Source: Marinomonas ushuaiensis DSM 15871 | Lineage (GTDB): Bacteria; Pseudomonadota; Gammaproteobacteria; Pseudomonadales; Marinomonadaceae | Assembly (NCBI RefSeq): GCF_000521805.1 | Contig: NZ_JAMB01000004.1 | Location: 62,001 to 126,000 of the forward strand | DNA: 64,000 nucleotides | Reading direction: 5' to 3' | Part shown: positions 52,070-61,397 of the stretch, one piece after another | How positions within the stretch are numbered: the first letter of the stretch is position 1 | Layout of the letters: each line of letters starts with the position of its first letter | The notes under the pieces: generated by a model | Database searches by the model: none | The model's input: the letters and a program-made list of their open reading frames with translations, nothing else | Told to the model about the DNA's origin: nothing | Position numbers and translations under genes: made by a program

Positions 52070-53085
52070 CGGGAAATATTTCCCCATTCTAATTCACAAT
52101 TTCTTAATTCATTTAAATGGTTTAGCCAATATTCTTCAGAGCCAAACCAAGGAAATGCTTTTACAAACGCAGGGTCGCTCCATCGACTCTGCAACCAAGC
52201 AGCGTAATTGATAACACGCACACTTTTGAACACATCGATTAAGTTTAGCTCTCTTGTTTCAAAAGGCAAATAGTTTTCATAGCCTTCAATAATTTCGCTA
52301 AGTTGTTGTTTTGGATTTTCAGTTTGAGTCAGATGAAGCCATAGATCTTGTACAGCAACGCCATTCTGACAATCATCGAAATCCAATAAATGGAATTGAC
52401 CTTCATGCAGCATGAGGTTGCTACGGTGACTGTCGCCATGCACAGGGCGTAATTGTATTGGCCAATATTTTTGAATGCGTGCTTCGCTCATTTGGCGTAG
52501 TTTAGCAACTTGCTGCTTGTAAATAGGTTTGAGCTTTTCTGGTAAGAAGGCGTTCGACAAAATTAGTCTTGCCGCTTCGTCTATTTGAGATAAGGGCGAT
52601 ACGCTGATTCGATGTGTAAACGGTGTTGTCGACATTTGTTGATGGACTTGACCAATAAGCTCACCAAGCTGATACAACTCGTCTAAATTATCCGCTTCTG
52701 GATGTTGTCCAATCAATCGTGGTGATAAACAAAAATAGATACCTTTGTGACAGAAAAGGCTTTTTCCTTCAAATTCAAGCGGCGCTACAACGGGTATGCC
52801 ATCTGCTTTTAGCGTTAGTAATGTCGTATGTTCTTCAAGGATTTGCGCTTCAGTCCAGCGCTCTGGTCGATAAAATTTCGCAATAACCGGTGAGCCATCT
52901 TCAATACCCACTTGATAGACTCTGTTCTCATAGCTGTTTAGTGGATAAATTCGAGAGTCACTCCAAAGACCTGACGATTCAACCGCATCTAAAATGACAT
53001 CAGGAACAAGAGAAGAAAAAGCGAGGCTAGCTGATGTTGCGGCTGTGTCGGTTTGATTGGCTGAAGTGTTATCGTTTGCAGACAT
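52066..53085 (-). CDS. srkA: Stress response kinase SrkA (YihE)
   Basis: A 339-residue kinase of the choline-kinase-like fold. LNSYENRVYQVG is the family's nucleotide-loop signature; VIAKFYRPERWT, RPVHGDSHRSNLML (catalytic HGD) and LLDFDDCQNG (metal-binding DFD) follow. SrkA is a Ser/Thr kinase that protects against stress-induced death in E. coli. The first ~25 residues are Thr/Ser/Ala-rich and probably disordered. Translationally coupled to recQ. Confidence 0.92.
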   Translation of the reverse strand: MSANDNTSANQTDTAATSASLAFSSLVPDVILDAVESSGLWSDSRIYPLNSYENRVYQVGIEDGSPVIAKFYRPERWTEAQILEEHTTLLTLKADGIPVVAPLEFEGKSLFCHKGIYFCLSPRLIGQHPEADNLDELYQLGELIGQVHQQMSTTPFTHRISVSPLSQIDEAARLILSNAFLPEKLKPIYKQQVAKLRQMSEARIQKYWPIQLRPVHGDSHRSNLMLHEGQFHLLDFDDCQNGVAVQDLWLHLTQTENPKQQLSEIIEGYENYLPFETRELNLIDVFKSVRVINYAAWLQSRWSDPAFVKAFPWFGSEEYWLNHLNELRNCELEWGNISR

Positions 53086-53214
53086 GGTTTAACCCTTTAC
53101 TTTACCTTTATCTCTCATGCCAAGCGTGATGCCAACATTAGAGACAGAAAATCGAACCGTGACGATAACGATGAAGGAGCGTTATAGCAAGTAAGGGTAA
53201 AATATAAAAACGAA

Positions 53215-54480
53215 TTATTTCAACCCAAGCCGCTTCTCTAATGTATAAGCTTGAGCATCAGTCAGTGGAGAGGCTTTGCTTGAGTTAATGAGCTGGTTCC
53301 ATTGCTTCCAAGACTTGATCGCTGCTTCTTTGTGGTTTCGAATTAAATACTGCTGGATCTCGAGTCGAAAAGAGTTAGAAATTGCTGAAGGGTTTTCTTT
53401 TCCGAAGATGCGTAATCGCATTAGTATGCGCTTAAATTTTTCGGCCAATTTCACGCTGTCTTCCGCTGATTCCATTAAATGAGTGATACATTTTAAACAA
53501 TCATAGTAATACTCAATTTTTTCAAAAATCGTTTCATGAGTTAAACGAATAATACGAGAATAGGTATATTCAGCCATGACCCAATCTTTCATGGACATAC
53601 TTATTTGCGCCAAACGCACAGATCGGTCGATTGCTCTTGGGGATACTTGAATGACTTTAATCATAGCGGTTTGAGCCGCTTTAAGATCACCTAACTTTTC
53701 TTGAGAATCAGCGAGTAAATCATAAGCAGATAGAAAATGACGACTTGAGCGAATGGTATCTTCTAATTTTTTGATAGCCGCCGCTATCGTGCCGAGCTTT
53801 AGTTCACACGAAGCAACACCAAAGTGAGCCCATGCGAGGTTTTTGTTTTTCTGAATAATTAGCATGTAATGGATTTTTGCATCTTTATAACGCTTACGAG
53901 CGTAAAGTGATTCACCGATGATTTTTAAACATTGACTGGTAAACTGCGGGTGTTGTGCTAGGACAGCTTTTGCTAGAGTTTCCATTAACTCGTAGTCTTT
54001 TATTTTTCGTGCTGCATTAATATTTTCAAAGGTTTTTTTCTGTTTTTGTACTTGCTCGAATCGTCGAAAGAACTCAGCAGGGGAAAAGGGTTTAACGATG
54101 TAGCTGTCTGGTTGGTACTCCAATACATTAACAACGCTTTCGTAAGCGGTATCTGCAGTAACCATGATGAAAATAGTGGAATAAGCGTGAGCACTGTTTT
54201 CTCTAACAGTCTCTAAAATCTGCTGTCCATCAATGCTGCCATTGAGGTTGTAATCGGATAATACAATATCGTAAGGTTTCTCTAAAATTTGCTTGATAGC
54301 AAATTGACCCGATGATTCAACATCAATATTAGAATAACCCAAAGACATCATGAAAGATTTGAGCATGATGCGCATTTCACTGATATCGTCAATAATCAAA
54401 ACATGTTTGTTTGATATATTGGCGTTTTTTTGATGAATTACATCGTTATTTTTAAGGCTGGTAAGGGCTGTATCCGTCAA
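53215..54480 (-). CDS. Response regulator with TPR-like output
   Basis: A 421-residue protein. Residues ~25-145 form a receiver domain: IIDDISEM acidic pocket, phospho-acceptor Asp in IVLSDYNLNG, Lys in YIVKPFSP. The remaining ~270 residues are helical with TPR-like pairs (AHFGVASCELKLGTIAAAIKKLEDTI, AYDLLADSQEKLGDLKAAQTAMIKVI). There is no DNA-binding domain, so the output is probably protein-protein contact. No partner kinase is adjacent; the chemoreceptor gene is divergent. Confidence 0.88.
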   Translation of the reverse strand: MTDTALTSLKNNDVIHQKNANISNKHVLIIDDISEMRIMLKSFMMSLGYSNIDVESSGQFAIKQILEKPYDIVLSDYNLNGSIDGQQILETVRENSAHAYSTIFIMVTADTAYESVVNVLEYQPDSYIVKPFSPAEFFRRFEQVQKQKKTFENINAARKIKDYELMETLAKAVLAQHPQFTSQCLKIIGESLYARKRYKDAKIHYMLIIQKNKNLAWAHFGVASCELKLGTIAAAIKKLEDTIRSSRHFLSAYDLLADSQEKLGDLKAAQTAMIKVIQVSPRAIDRSVRLAQISMSMKDWVMAEYTYSRIIRLTHETIFEKIEYYYDCLKCITHLMESAEDSVKLAEKFKRILMRLRIFGKENPSAISNSFRLEIQQYLIRNHKEAAIKSWKQWNQLINSSKASPLTDAQAYTLEKRLGLK

Positions 54481-54814
54481 AACATTACCTAATCATTAAT
54501 ATGTTAAATATAAAATCCATTGTTTTATACCGTAATAAAACACTACACCTATTTTGTCACTTACGTTAGAAGCTAAAATTTTTCGTCTGATATTGAATAC
54601 TTGAGATATGAATTCTTTCTCAGCATTTCAGATAATAATGACTTTGCTTTTTCTTGGTGTTTGCATTGATGTTTTTTTAACCTGATCAATAAAAGCACAT
54701 TTTTTGAATTAATAATAGCTACTACTTTAGTCGTAGATTTCTTTTTTATATTGACCTTCTATACCCTGCGTTAAACACTAGAAAAAACAACAATTAAAAT
54801 GGAAGGAACATGTG
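54481..54814. other. 334-bp A/T-rich divergent intergenic region
   Basis: It separates the receiver-TPR gene (leftward) from a chemoreceptor gene (rightward) and holds both promoters. It is A/T-rich with several T tracts. I see no RNA gene or ORF that I could support. Confidence 0.5.
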
Positions 54815-56377
54815 ATGTTATATTTCCAATCTTTCAGTGTTTTGGGGTTCTTTACACTTTTTATTTACGGCTATTTGTCGGATGCTATGCCGCTGCCTTA
54901 TATTATTATTGGCTCATTGTTGAGCGTACTTTTGGTGTTTTCGAATTTTTTTCGTATAAATCAGAAATCGCAAAAAGAAAATATAGCCGCTGAACAAGAG
55001 CAAGATTCTCTTTACTCTGATATGAGTAAAACCGTTACTGATGCAACATCAAAAATGGCTATGGGTGCGGCAGAAGTTTCTTATTTTGTTGATACATTAA
55101 GTAAAGACATACATTTAACTCATGATGACACAGAGCAAATCACCCAAGCCGTAGAAACGCTTTCTGATACCGGTTTAGCCTTATCAAATAACTTAGGCCA
55201 ATTAGTCCACACGATGAATGATACTGCTCAGTCGAGCCGAATGGCGCAAGATGCCCTTACCCAAAGTACAGAACAGATAAATGAGTTGACTAAAAAGGTC
55301 CAGACGGCCAGCGAACAGCTTGCTTTATTAACAAAAAGTGCGGATGACATAGACAGTATTACGGATGTCATTAAAGCCGTGTCCGAACAAACCAATTTAT
55401 TGGCGTTAAATGCCGCTATAGAAGCCGCTCGTGCTGGCGAGCAAGGTCGAGGCTTTGCTGTTGTTGCCGATGAAGTGCGTTCATTGGCAGGCAAGAGTGC
55501 AAATGCTTCAGAGCAAATATCCAGTTTGTTATCTGATGTTCGTCTTAACAGCGAATTAACCAATAATGAAATGTTTTCTTTAAAAGAATTAACAGAATCC
55601 CTCTCTAGTACTCTTTTAGGTGAAACTCAGCGTTTCATTGCATTAACTGAAGAAGTACAAAATGCGTCTATTGTTTTGGCTGAGGTAGAAAGTGCAGGGG
55701 AATCATTGGGTGCAACGAGTACTCAGATAAATGGTTCGATTTCTCGTATTAGTTCATCACTACAAGATATTTCCCAGCGCAGTGATCTTTTGACCACGGA
55801 AGCATCTCGTTTAAGTAATGGCGCTGAAATTGTGTTCAGAGAATTGGATAAAGTAGATAAGTCGCTGTTTTTTTCTGAATTGGTTAATCGAGCCAAATCT
55901 TGCGCACATGACATAGCAAGATTATTTGAAGAAGCGATTGAAACAGGAGAATTAACTCAAGAAGCGGTTTTCTCAACAGACTATTGTCCAATCAGCGAAA
56001 CTAATCCACAAAAATTTAGTACCACATATGATGACTTTAGTGATCGTACTTTTCCTATAATTCAAGAAGCCGTTTTAGAGCAACACGATGAAGTGATGTT
56101 CGCGGGTGCTGTTGATATTAATGGTTATTTTCCAACTCATAATAAAAAATTCAGCCAGGCTTTAAGCGGTGATTATGAAAAAGATTTAATTAATAACCGG
56201 ACGAAACGCATCTTTAATGATCCAACGGGAGGGCGATGTGGTTCTCATACCGATACCTTCCTATTACAAACGTATAAACGTGACACTGGTGAAATTTTAC
56301 ATGATTTGTCAGTGCCTATTTATGTGAATGGCAAACATTGGGGCGGTTTTCGGATAGGGTTTAAATCTACGTATTAA
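54815..56377 (+). CDS. Methyl-accepting chemotaxis protein with C-terminal sensor domain
   Basis: A 520-residue chemoreceptor. Two N-terminal membrane segments (about 1-48) lack any sizable periplasmic loop. The signalling hairpin is intact ([37 protein letters not shown]). After the coiled coil, the last ~155 residues form a separate domain with [34 protein letters not shown] and [18 protein letters not shown] ... [10 protein letters not shown] recognise this as a recurring C-terminal domain of cytoplasmic-sensing chemoreceptors. ATG 54815 (or GTG 54812) follows GGAAGGA. Convergent with another chemoreceptor gene. Confidence 0.88.
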   Translation: MLYFQSFSVLGFFTLFIYGYLSDAMPLPYIIIGSLLSVLLVFSNFFRINQKSQKENIAAEQEQDSLYSDMSKTVTDATSKMAMGAAEVSYFVDTLSKDIHLTHDDTEQITQAVETLSDTGLALSNNLGQLVHTMNDTAQSSRMAQDALTQSTEQINELTKKVQTASEQLALLTKSADDIDSITDVIKAVSEQTNLLALNAAIEAARAGEQGRGFAVVADEVRSLAGKSANASEQISSLLSDVRLNSELTNNEMFSLKELTESLSSTLLGETQRFIALTEEVQNASIVLAEVESAGESLGATSTQINGSISRISSSLQDISQRSDLLTTEASRLSNGAEIVFRELDKVDKSLFFSELVNRAKSCAHDIARLFEEAIETGELTQEAVFSTDYCPISETNPQKFSTTYDDFSDRTFPIIQEAVLEQHDEVMFAGAVDINGYFPTHNKKFSQALSGDYEKDLINNRTKRIFNDPTGGRCGSHTDTFLLQTYKRDTGEILHDLSVPIYVNGKHWGGFRIGFKSTY

Positions 56378-56485
56378 AGTATTATGGTTTTTTTAGATAG
56401 GTTTTTGAGCTGTTTTTTTGAATTAGTTCTTTGAAGTAAAGACTGGGAAACCAGACAAGAGACAGAGGATTTAGTTGAAAGTAAT

Positions 56486-56527
56486 AAAAAGCAGTGCTGT
56501 TATGTTAAATGCCGAGTACTGCTTTTT
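56486..56527. terminator. Bidirectional terminator between two chemoreceptor genes
   Basis: AAAAAGCAGT pairs with ACTGCTTTTT, with T runs on either strand. It serves both convergent genes. Confidence 0.8.
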
Positions 56528-56571
56528 ATGTTTGCTAAGTGCGACTTGAATTTATGAGTCAATAATAGTTT

Positions 56572-58191
56572 TTAAGTACTGAATTGATGAACCAGTTGAC
56601 GCAGTTGGCTGGCGCATTCTTGAAGGCTATTAACCGATGTTTGTATTTGATTCGAATTATGATCGGTCTCTTCGCAAATCCCCGCAATATTTTCAAGTGT
56701 TTGATGTACAGATTGAGACGACTCGTGTTGCCTGTCTGCTGCTTGGCTAATATTGCGGTTTAATTCAGAAATAGATAACACGCCATTGGCGATGTCTTTG
56801 AATGCTTGACCGGCTTGAGAGGTTTGTTCAGCACCTTGGTTCGCTGTATTTTTAGCCAACTCCATAACGTTTACGGTGTTCAGCGTTTGTTGTGTTAACT
56901 GCTCAATTAATCCACCTATCTCGGTAGCGGCTAATTGGGAGCGTTGTGCAAGATGACGGACTTCATCTGCGACAACCGCAAAGCCTCGACCTTGTTCGCC
57001 AGCGCGAGCCGCTTCAATCGCGGCATTTAATGCTAATAGATTCGTTTGATCTGCTACTTCTGCAATGATGCCTAAGCGTTCATTTATATGAGAAACGTCT
57101 TGGCGCAGCTTTTGAATTTGTACCGCAGCATTGCCGACTTCATGAGAGAGTTGTTGGATGTCTTGATTGGCCTTGTTCATCACGCCAAGACCTTGTTTTG
57201 AATGTTGCCCAAGTTCCTGAGCCGTATTATTCGCTTGTCCGGCAATCGCTAACGTACTTTCAACGGATGTCATGACACTTTGCATTAGAGAAGTTGCTTG
57301 ATTGACATTAGATAACTGGTCCTCAACGCCTTGAACGGTTTTATTGGTTGCGTTATTTGTTTCGCTAACAATGCTATCTAAGGTTTCGCTGGAGTGACTA
57401 ACATTACGTACAATAGATTGAAAGTCATTCATCATGCTATTAAACGCATGGGCCATTTCGCCCATTTCGTCCAACCCTGTAAATTTAACGCGCTGAGTTA
57501 AGTCACCTGAGTGCTGTACCGATGTCATAGTTTTACAAAGTGATGTCACACGGCTCGTTACCAAGTGAATAATATAAAGAGCCGTTCCACCAACAAGTAG
57601 CGTTAATACGCCAACTAGAATTGCGTAATCCACTAAAGCGTTTAGAAAGAAGTTCACCACGGCATCCATTGGTGTGGTGGCAATTATCGTTATTTGCCAT
57701 GGTGTAAAGCGCATTGTGCTGGCAATCATATGATGATCGGTTGTGTTTTTATCTTTGTATTCGAATTCTATTGTCGTGCGTTTAGCTTTCGCAGAGGAGG
57801 CTGGTTTGGCTTTTTTTAGTGCTTGAGTAAGAGAGTTTGGAGGTGTGGTTGTGTTATAGGTCGATGGTGAATTGATCAAGGTGTTATTATTCGTGTCTAA
57901 AACCCAAAGGCTTTGTTGGTCACCATAACGAAATTCAGACAATAATGTGATGGCCTGTTGTTTTGCCTGTTCTGATGTCAATATGCCTGATTGTTGTTGC
58001 CCATAGATAGGAGAAAATAACGAGTTGGCTATGTCTAATATATCTTGTGTTCGGTCTTTTCTAGCTTCCACATGACTGTTAAATAGAGACGCGAGCGATA
58101 CCAAAATAAGAGCGGCAGTACCCATCGACATCAGTCCTATTATTGCCCATAACTTGTAACGAATCTTAATGTCATTGATGCGGTTCAGCAT
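56572..58191 (-). CDS. Methyl-accepting chemotaxis protein with periplasmic cache domain
   Basis: A 539-residue classical chemoreceptor: TM1 (~13-33), a periplasmic single-cache-type domain (~40-185, with [30 protein letters not shown]), TM2 (~187-210), HAMP and the signalling module ([39 protein letters not shown]). No C-terminal pentapeptide for CheR/CheB is obvious. The ligand is unknown; sCache_2 domains often bind small organic acids. Confidence 0.92.
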   Translation of the reverse strand: MLNRINDIKIRYKLWAIIGLMSMGTAALILVSLASLFNSHVEARKDRTQDILDIANSLFSPIYGQQQSGILTSEQAKQQAITLLSEFRYGDQQSLWVLDTNNNTLINSPSTYNTTTPPNSLTQALKKAKPASSAKAKRTTIEFEYKDKNTTDHHMIASTMRFTPWQITIIATTPMDAVVNFFLNALVDYAILVGVLTLLVGGTALYIIHLVTSRVTSLCKTMTSVQHSGDLTQRVKFTGLDEMGEMAHAFNSMMNDFQSIVRNVSHSSETLDSIVSETNNATNKTVQGVEDQLSNVNQATSLMQSVMTSVESTLAIAGQANNTAQELGQHSKQGLGVMNKANQDIQQLSHEVGNAAVQIQKLRQDVSHINERLGIIAEVADQTNLLALNAAIEAARAGEQGRGFAVVADEVRHLAQRSQLAATEIGGLIEQLTQQTLNTVNVMELAKNTANQGAEQTSQAGQAFKDIANGVLSISELNRNISQAADRQHESSQSVHQTLENIAGICEETDHNSNQIQTSVNSLQECASQLRQLVHQFST

Positions 58192-58401
58192 GTATTCTCC
58201 GTTAGTTTTTTTAGACTGATATGCGTGGATTAGTATGTTTGGGCTAGTCAGTGTGGGCTAGTAAGTTGAATCTGAACCCAATATATTGATTTAAAGAAGA
58301 TTAAATGTTTTCTGAAATACTGCCCAGCCAAAACATATGAGCTAAATCATTGTTTTGTTAATTAGTTACTTGTTTTTATAAAAAATGGCGAGAGGACGGT
58401 T

Positions 58402-58833
58402 TTGTCTTATAGTTTTATTTTTTTGATCTCTTTTTTATCAGCGACTATCTTGCCGTTAGGCTCAGAAGGCGCGTTACTTTATTACGCAAGTGATACTGGG
58501 TTATCTGTGTTTTGGTTATGGTTTTTGGCAAGTGTTGGTAATACGTTAGGTAGCCTGACTAATTGGTTATTGGGTTTGTACTTGCTTCGCTATGAAGACA
58601 AAAAGTGGTTTCCAGTAAATGCTGAAACTCGTAAGAAAGCAGAGCGACTCTTTAATCGTTATGGTGTTTTCAGTTTATTATTTACTTGGTTACCTATTGT
58701 TGGTGATGGGATTGCTTTAGTATCAGGGGTGTTACGAACATCGATTTGGTATTTTTTACCTTTGGTTTTAGTTGGTAAATCCGTGCGTTATGCTTTAATT
58801 TTATGGGGACAGTATTTACTATTTTCAGGGTAG
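58402..58833 (+). CDS. YqaA family membrane protein (VTT/DedA superfamily)
   Basis: A 143-residue inner-membrane protein with about four segments. SATILPLGSEGALLYYA, SVGNTLGSLTNWLLG and FSLLFTWLPIVGDGIALVSG match YqaA, a small member of the SNARE-associated/VTT superfamily, possibly a lipid flippase-type fold. The start is TTG 58402 with AGAGGAC upstream. A lipoprotein gene follows ~37 bp later. Confidence 0.88.
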   Translation: MSYSFIFLISFLSATILPLGSEGALLYYASDTGLSVFWLWFLASVGNTLGSLTNWLLGLYLLRYEDKKWFPVNAETRKKAERLFNRYGVFSLLFTWLPIVGDGIALVSGVLRTSIWYFLPLVLVGKSVRYALILWGQYLLFSG

Positions 58834-58870
58834 TGGGTGCAAAGCTTCAATGATGTATATAAGGAATAGA

Positions 58871-59602
58871 ATGATGAAAACATCCCAAAAACTGGTCTTG
58901 GTTGTGGCTGGGTTGTCATTAGGTGCTTGTTCATCTACCGATGAAAAAAATACCTTCATGACGTATAACGATTTACAAAGTAAGGTCATTTCGCATGATG
59001 AACAATGGGAAACGGTACAAGCAAAACTAGATAAGATTGATGTGTTAGAAGCTGAAGTTGCAGCATTGAAGCAAGACAAAATGGGTGGTTCGGGTTCTGA
59101 CAATATGACGATGGACACAGATGTTCAAGCGTCACCTATGAGCGACAATGAAACTATTATGGCAGTAGATGAATCGATTCCTTCAGAAGCTATTTCCTCT
59201 GAGAATAAGGTTACAGCAGCGCCACTTTTAACTGAGAATGCAGCGTCTGAGAATGACTTAGTAGACAGTGAAATGTCAGAAGAGCCGATTAATGCGGCCG
59301 CTATTACTCAAGCTCCGTTAGCAGATACAAAATATGAGTATGGTGTTCAGGTTGCTTCTTATGCAAATCGAGATGAAGCAATTCGTGGTTGGGCTGTTTT
59401 GAACAAAAAAGATCCAACCTCTTTCAAAGGCTTAGAGCCGTTAATGAACTCGAAAGAAATAAATGGCCGTACCATGTATCAATTAAAAGTAGGCCCATTT
59501 TTGAGTAAATCTTTTAGCAGTGATTTTTGTAAAATGCTAAAAGAAAAAGGCACTGATTGTTATGTAAGTCAGTATAACGGTGATGCGTTTACTGCAAACT
59601 AG
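58871..59602 (+). CDS. SPOR-domain lipoprotein
   Basis: A 243-residue protein with a lipoprotein signal (LVVAGLSLGACSS; Cys ~22). A short coiled coil (KVISHDEQWETVQAKLDKI...) and a low-complexity acidic region follow, then a C-terminal SPOR domain (YEYGVQVASYANRDEAIRGW ... YQLKVGPFLSK) that usually binds denuded septal peptidoglycan. ATG 58871 or 58874 has AAGGAATAG upstream. Likely co-transcribed with yqaA. Confidence 0.85.
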   Translation: MMKTSQKLVLVVAGLSLGACSSTDEKNTFMTYNDLQSKVISHDEQWETVQAKLDKIDVLEAEVAALKQDKMGGSGSDNMTMDTDVQASPMSDNETIMAVDESIPSEAISSENKVTAAPLLTENAASENDLVDSEMSEEPINAAAITQAPLADTKYEYGVQVASYANRDEAIRGWAVLNKKDPTSFKGLEPLMNSKEINGRTMYQLKVGPFLSKSFSSDFCKMLKEKGTDCYVSQYNGDAFTAN

Positions 59603-59641
59603 GTTCCTTACTATTTCTTATGTTTGAACTTTAAAGGCAAT

Positions 59642-59675
59642 AAAAAAGGCACGTCCATGAGGGCGTGCCTTTTTT
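59642..59675. terminator. Bidirectional terminator
   Basis: AAAAAAGGCACG / CGTGCCTTTTTT, perfect 12-bp arms with a 10-nt loop, downstream of the SPOR-domain gene and of the convergent DUF945 gene. Confidence 0.9.
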
Positions 59676-59684
59676 GTTTGTCTT

Positions 59685-59719
59685 GTCCGTCCTGAAATAG
59701 GTGTCCCGTCCTGAAATAG
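59685..59719. repeat. Short tandem direct repeat CCGTCCTGAAATAG
   Basis: CCGTCCTGAAATAG occurs twice, ending at 59700 and 59719 (period 19 bp). It lies between the terminator and the DUF945 stop codon. The origin is unknown; an insertion-sequence end remnant is possible. Confidence 0.6.
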
Positions 59720-59725
59720 AAGGGC

Positions 59726-61078
59726 TTACATCAGTGGGAAAGGTCGTCCGTTGATATTAGCTTGTCCATCTTTAAGCGTTATTTCACTACGATACTGGCT
59801 GTCTTCATGAAAGATAAAGTCTTGCTGTTCGAAGCTGTTAATAATGATACGAGCTTGTTGTTTAACATCTGGTGAATTAATCGTTGTACGCATTTTTGTG
59901 GCAAGAAAACGTTCTACAAAATTACTAATCAGAGCGTCATCGGCTTCAATATTTATACTGGCTAATGTGTTAAATAGCCAAAATTCAGGGATTAACATTT
60001 CATCAAATGTTGGTGTCTCGATGTCAGCCAGCTTGCTTGTTAAGCTGGCATTGAAACGGCCTTCAGGGAAGGTCGCACTAAAATCAGTAATGTTAAATTC
60101 TGGCTGATGAGACAGTAACTCTGCAAAACTGTCTTGAAGGAAGGATAATTGCTCAATCAAGAACTCGTCAGACGCTAGGTTTTGGTCAACCAAACTATCA
60201 TTGAATCTGGTGTAATCTATAAAGAACTGATTACTAAGCTTAGCCAGCTCAGATTTCAAAATAAAATCGCTTACTTGATATTCGTTATAAACCAACTCTT
60301 TCGCAAAGTAGCCAACTTCTAGAGAGCCGAGTTGTGTTTCTTCATCCAGTATCATTTTAACTAACATGGACAAGTTTGATGCCTTAATATCAGTACCGAC
60401 TGTAAACGAATCTATCGAGAAACTTGTGGTGCTGTTATAAAACCCACCTTTTAGAATGGATTCTAAACCTGCTTCCATTTGCATCGATAGCGTGATGTTT
60501 TCTGCTTTTACTGGTTGGTAAGGATCATCTAGGTTGACTAGCGCCAATAAACCTTCATAAGCAACTGCGTCACGGGATATTTTACCTTCACCGTTGTAAC
60601 CGCTAAAGGTTAGGCCATTATCCAATTTTGAAAAAGCAGGGATAGTGTCTTCAATTTTAATATCACCACCAAATCCACCAACAGCAGATAACTGATACAA
60701 AGGCTCAGCTTCATCCCATGCAAGAATTTGACGTTGCTCATCTGCTGCGATTTTAAGTTTTGCTTCGTATAAACCGACGATACCTTGATTTGCTAATAAA
60801 AGAGGGCCGTATTTCGCGTCCAGTACAAGCTGTAAATCAAGCTTCTGATTTTCGTATGCTGGTTCATACATACCAAGATCCAAACCAAATGAGATGACGT
60901 ATGTAGAGCCAAACCAAGAAGATTCTGTCGATTCTATAATCGCTGTGTAACCAGATGTTTTGTTGATTTTATCAACAAGCGTAATGACTTGTTCTTGAAA
61001 TTTAGGGGCGATGAATTTAGGTGTGACAAGGCAAACAGCGACAAGCGCGAAAGCAATCACAGCAAAGATTTTTTTCAC
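59726..61078 (-). CDS. DUF945 (YdgA-like) family protein
   Basis: A 450-residue exported or membrane-anchored protein. The start is GTG 61078 with AAGGAAC in front: MKKIFAVIAFALVAVCLVTPKFIAPKF as signal/anchor. The IIESTESSWFGSTYVISF and LANQGIVGLYEAKLKI segments and long beta-rich repeats match the DUF945/YdgA family; function unknown. A longer frame to 61159 has no ribosome site. Confidence 0.85.
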   Translation of the reverse strand: MKKIFAVIAFALVAVCLVTPKFIAPKFQEQVITLVDKINKTSGYTAIIESTESSWFGSTYVISFGLDLGMYEPAYENQKLDLQLVLDAKYGPLLLANQGIVGLYEAKLKIAADEQRQILAWDEAEPLYQLSAVGGFGGDIKIEDTIPAFSKLDNGLTFSGYNGEGKISRDAVAYEGLLALVNLDDPYQPVKAENITLSMQMEAGLESILKGGFYNSTTSFSIDSFTVGTDIKASNLSMLVKMILDEETQLGSLEVGYFAKELVYNEYQVSDFILKSELAKLSNQFFIDYTRFNDSLVDQNLASDEFLIEQLSFLQDSFAELLSHQPEFNITDFSATFPEGRFNASLTSKLADIETPTFDEMLIPEFWLFNTLASINIEADDALISNFVERFLATKMRTTINSPDVKQQARIIINSFEQQDFIFHEDSQYRSEITLKDGQANINGRPFPLM

Positions 61079-61397
61079 TGGAAGTTCCTTTTCATAGGAT
61101 GAATTTGGTGGGCAAATAATACAGGTTAATAATGCTGAAATACAAAGAAGATGTATCACTTTGATTCTATTTCATATTATTTGTGCAAATGGATTTTGGT
61201 ACGAATAAATACGTATTACCTGAATGTTGGTCTTTTAAAATTTTATTGCATATGAAGGGATAGTATTGTTTTTTTGAACACCACAATGGGTGGGATTAAG
61301 TTTGAAATTCACACTAGATACAGGACCATCCAGTCACTTGGTTAAGTGGTGGATGGTCATTGATAATGCATTTTTATAGAGAGTTTATTTTTAGCGT
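61079..61397. other. 319-bp intergenic region with a hairpin
   Basis: It holds the DUF945 promoter and the 3' region of the FAD-oxidoreductase gene. The notable element is GACCATCC ... GGATGGTC (61324-61331 / 61351-61358) with an inner CACTT/AAGTG stem; no T run follows on either strand. Confidence 0.55.
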
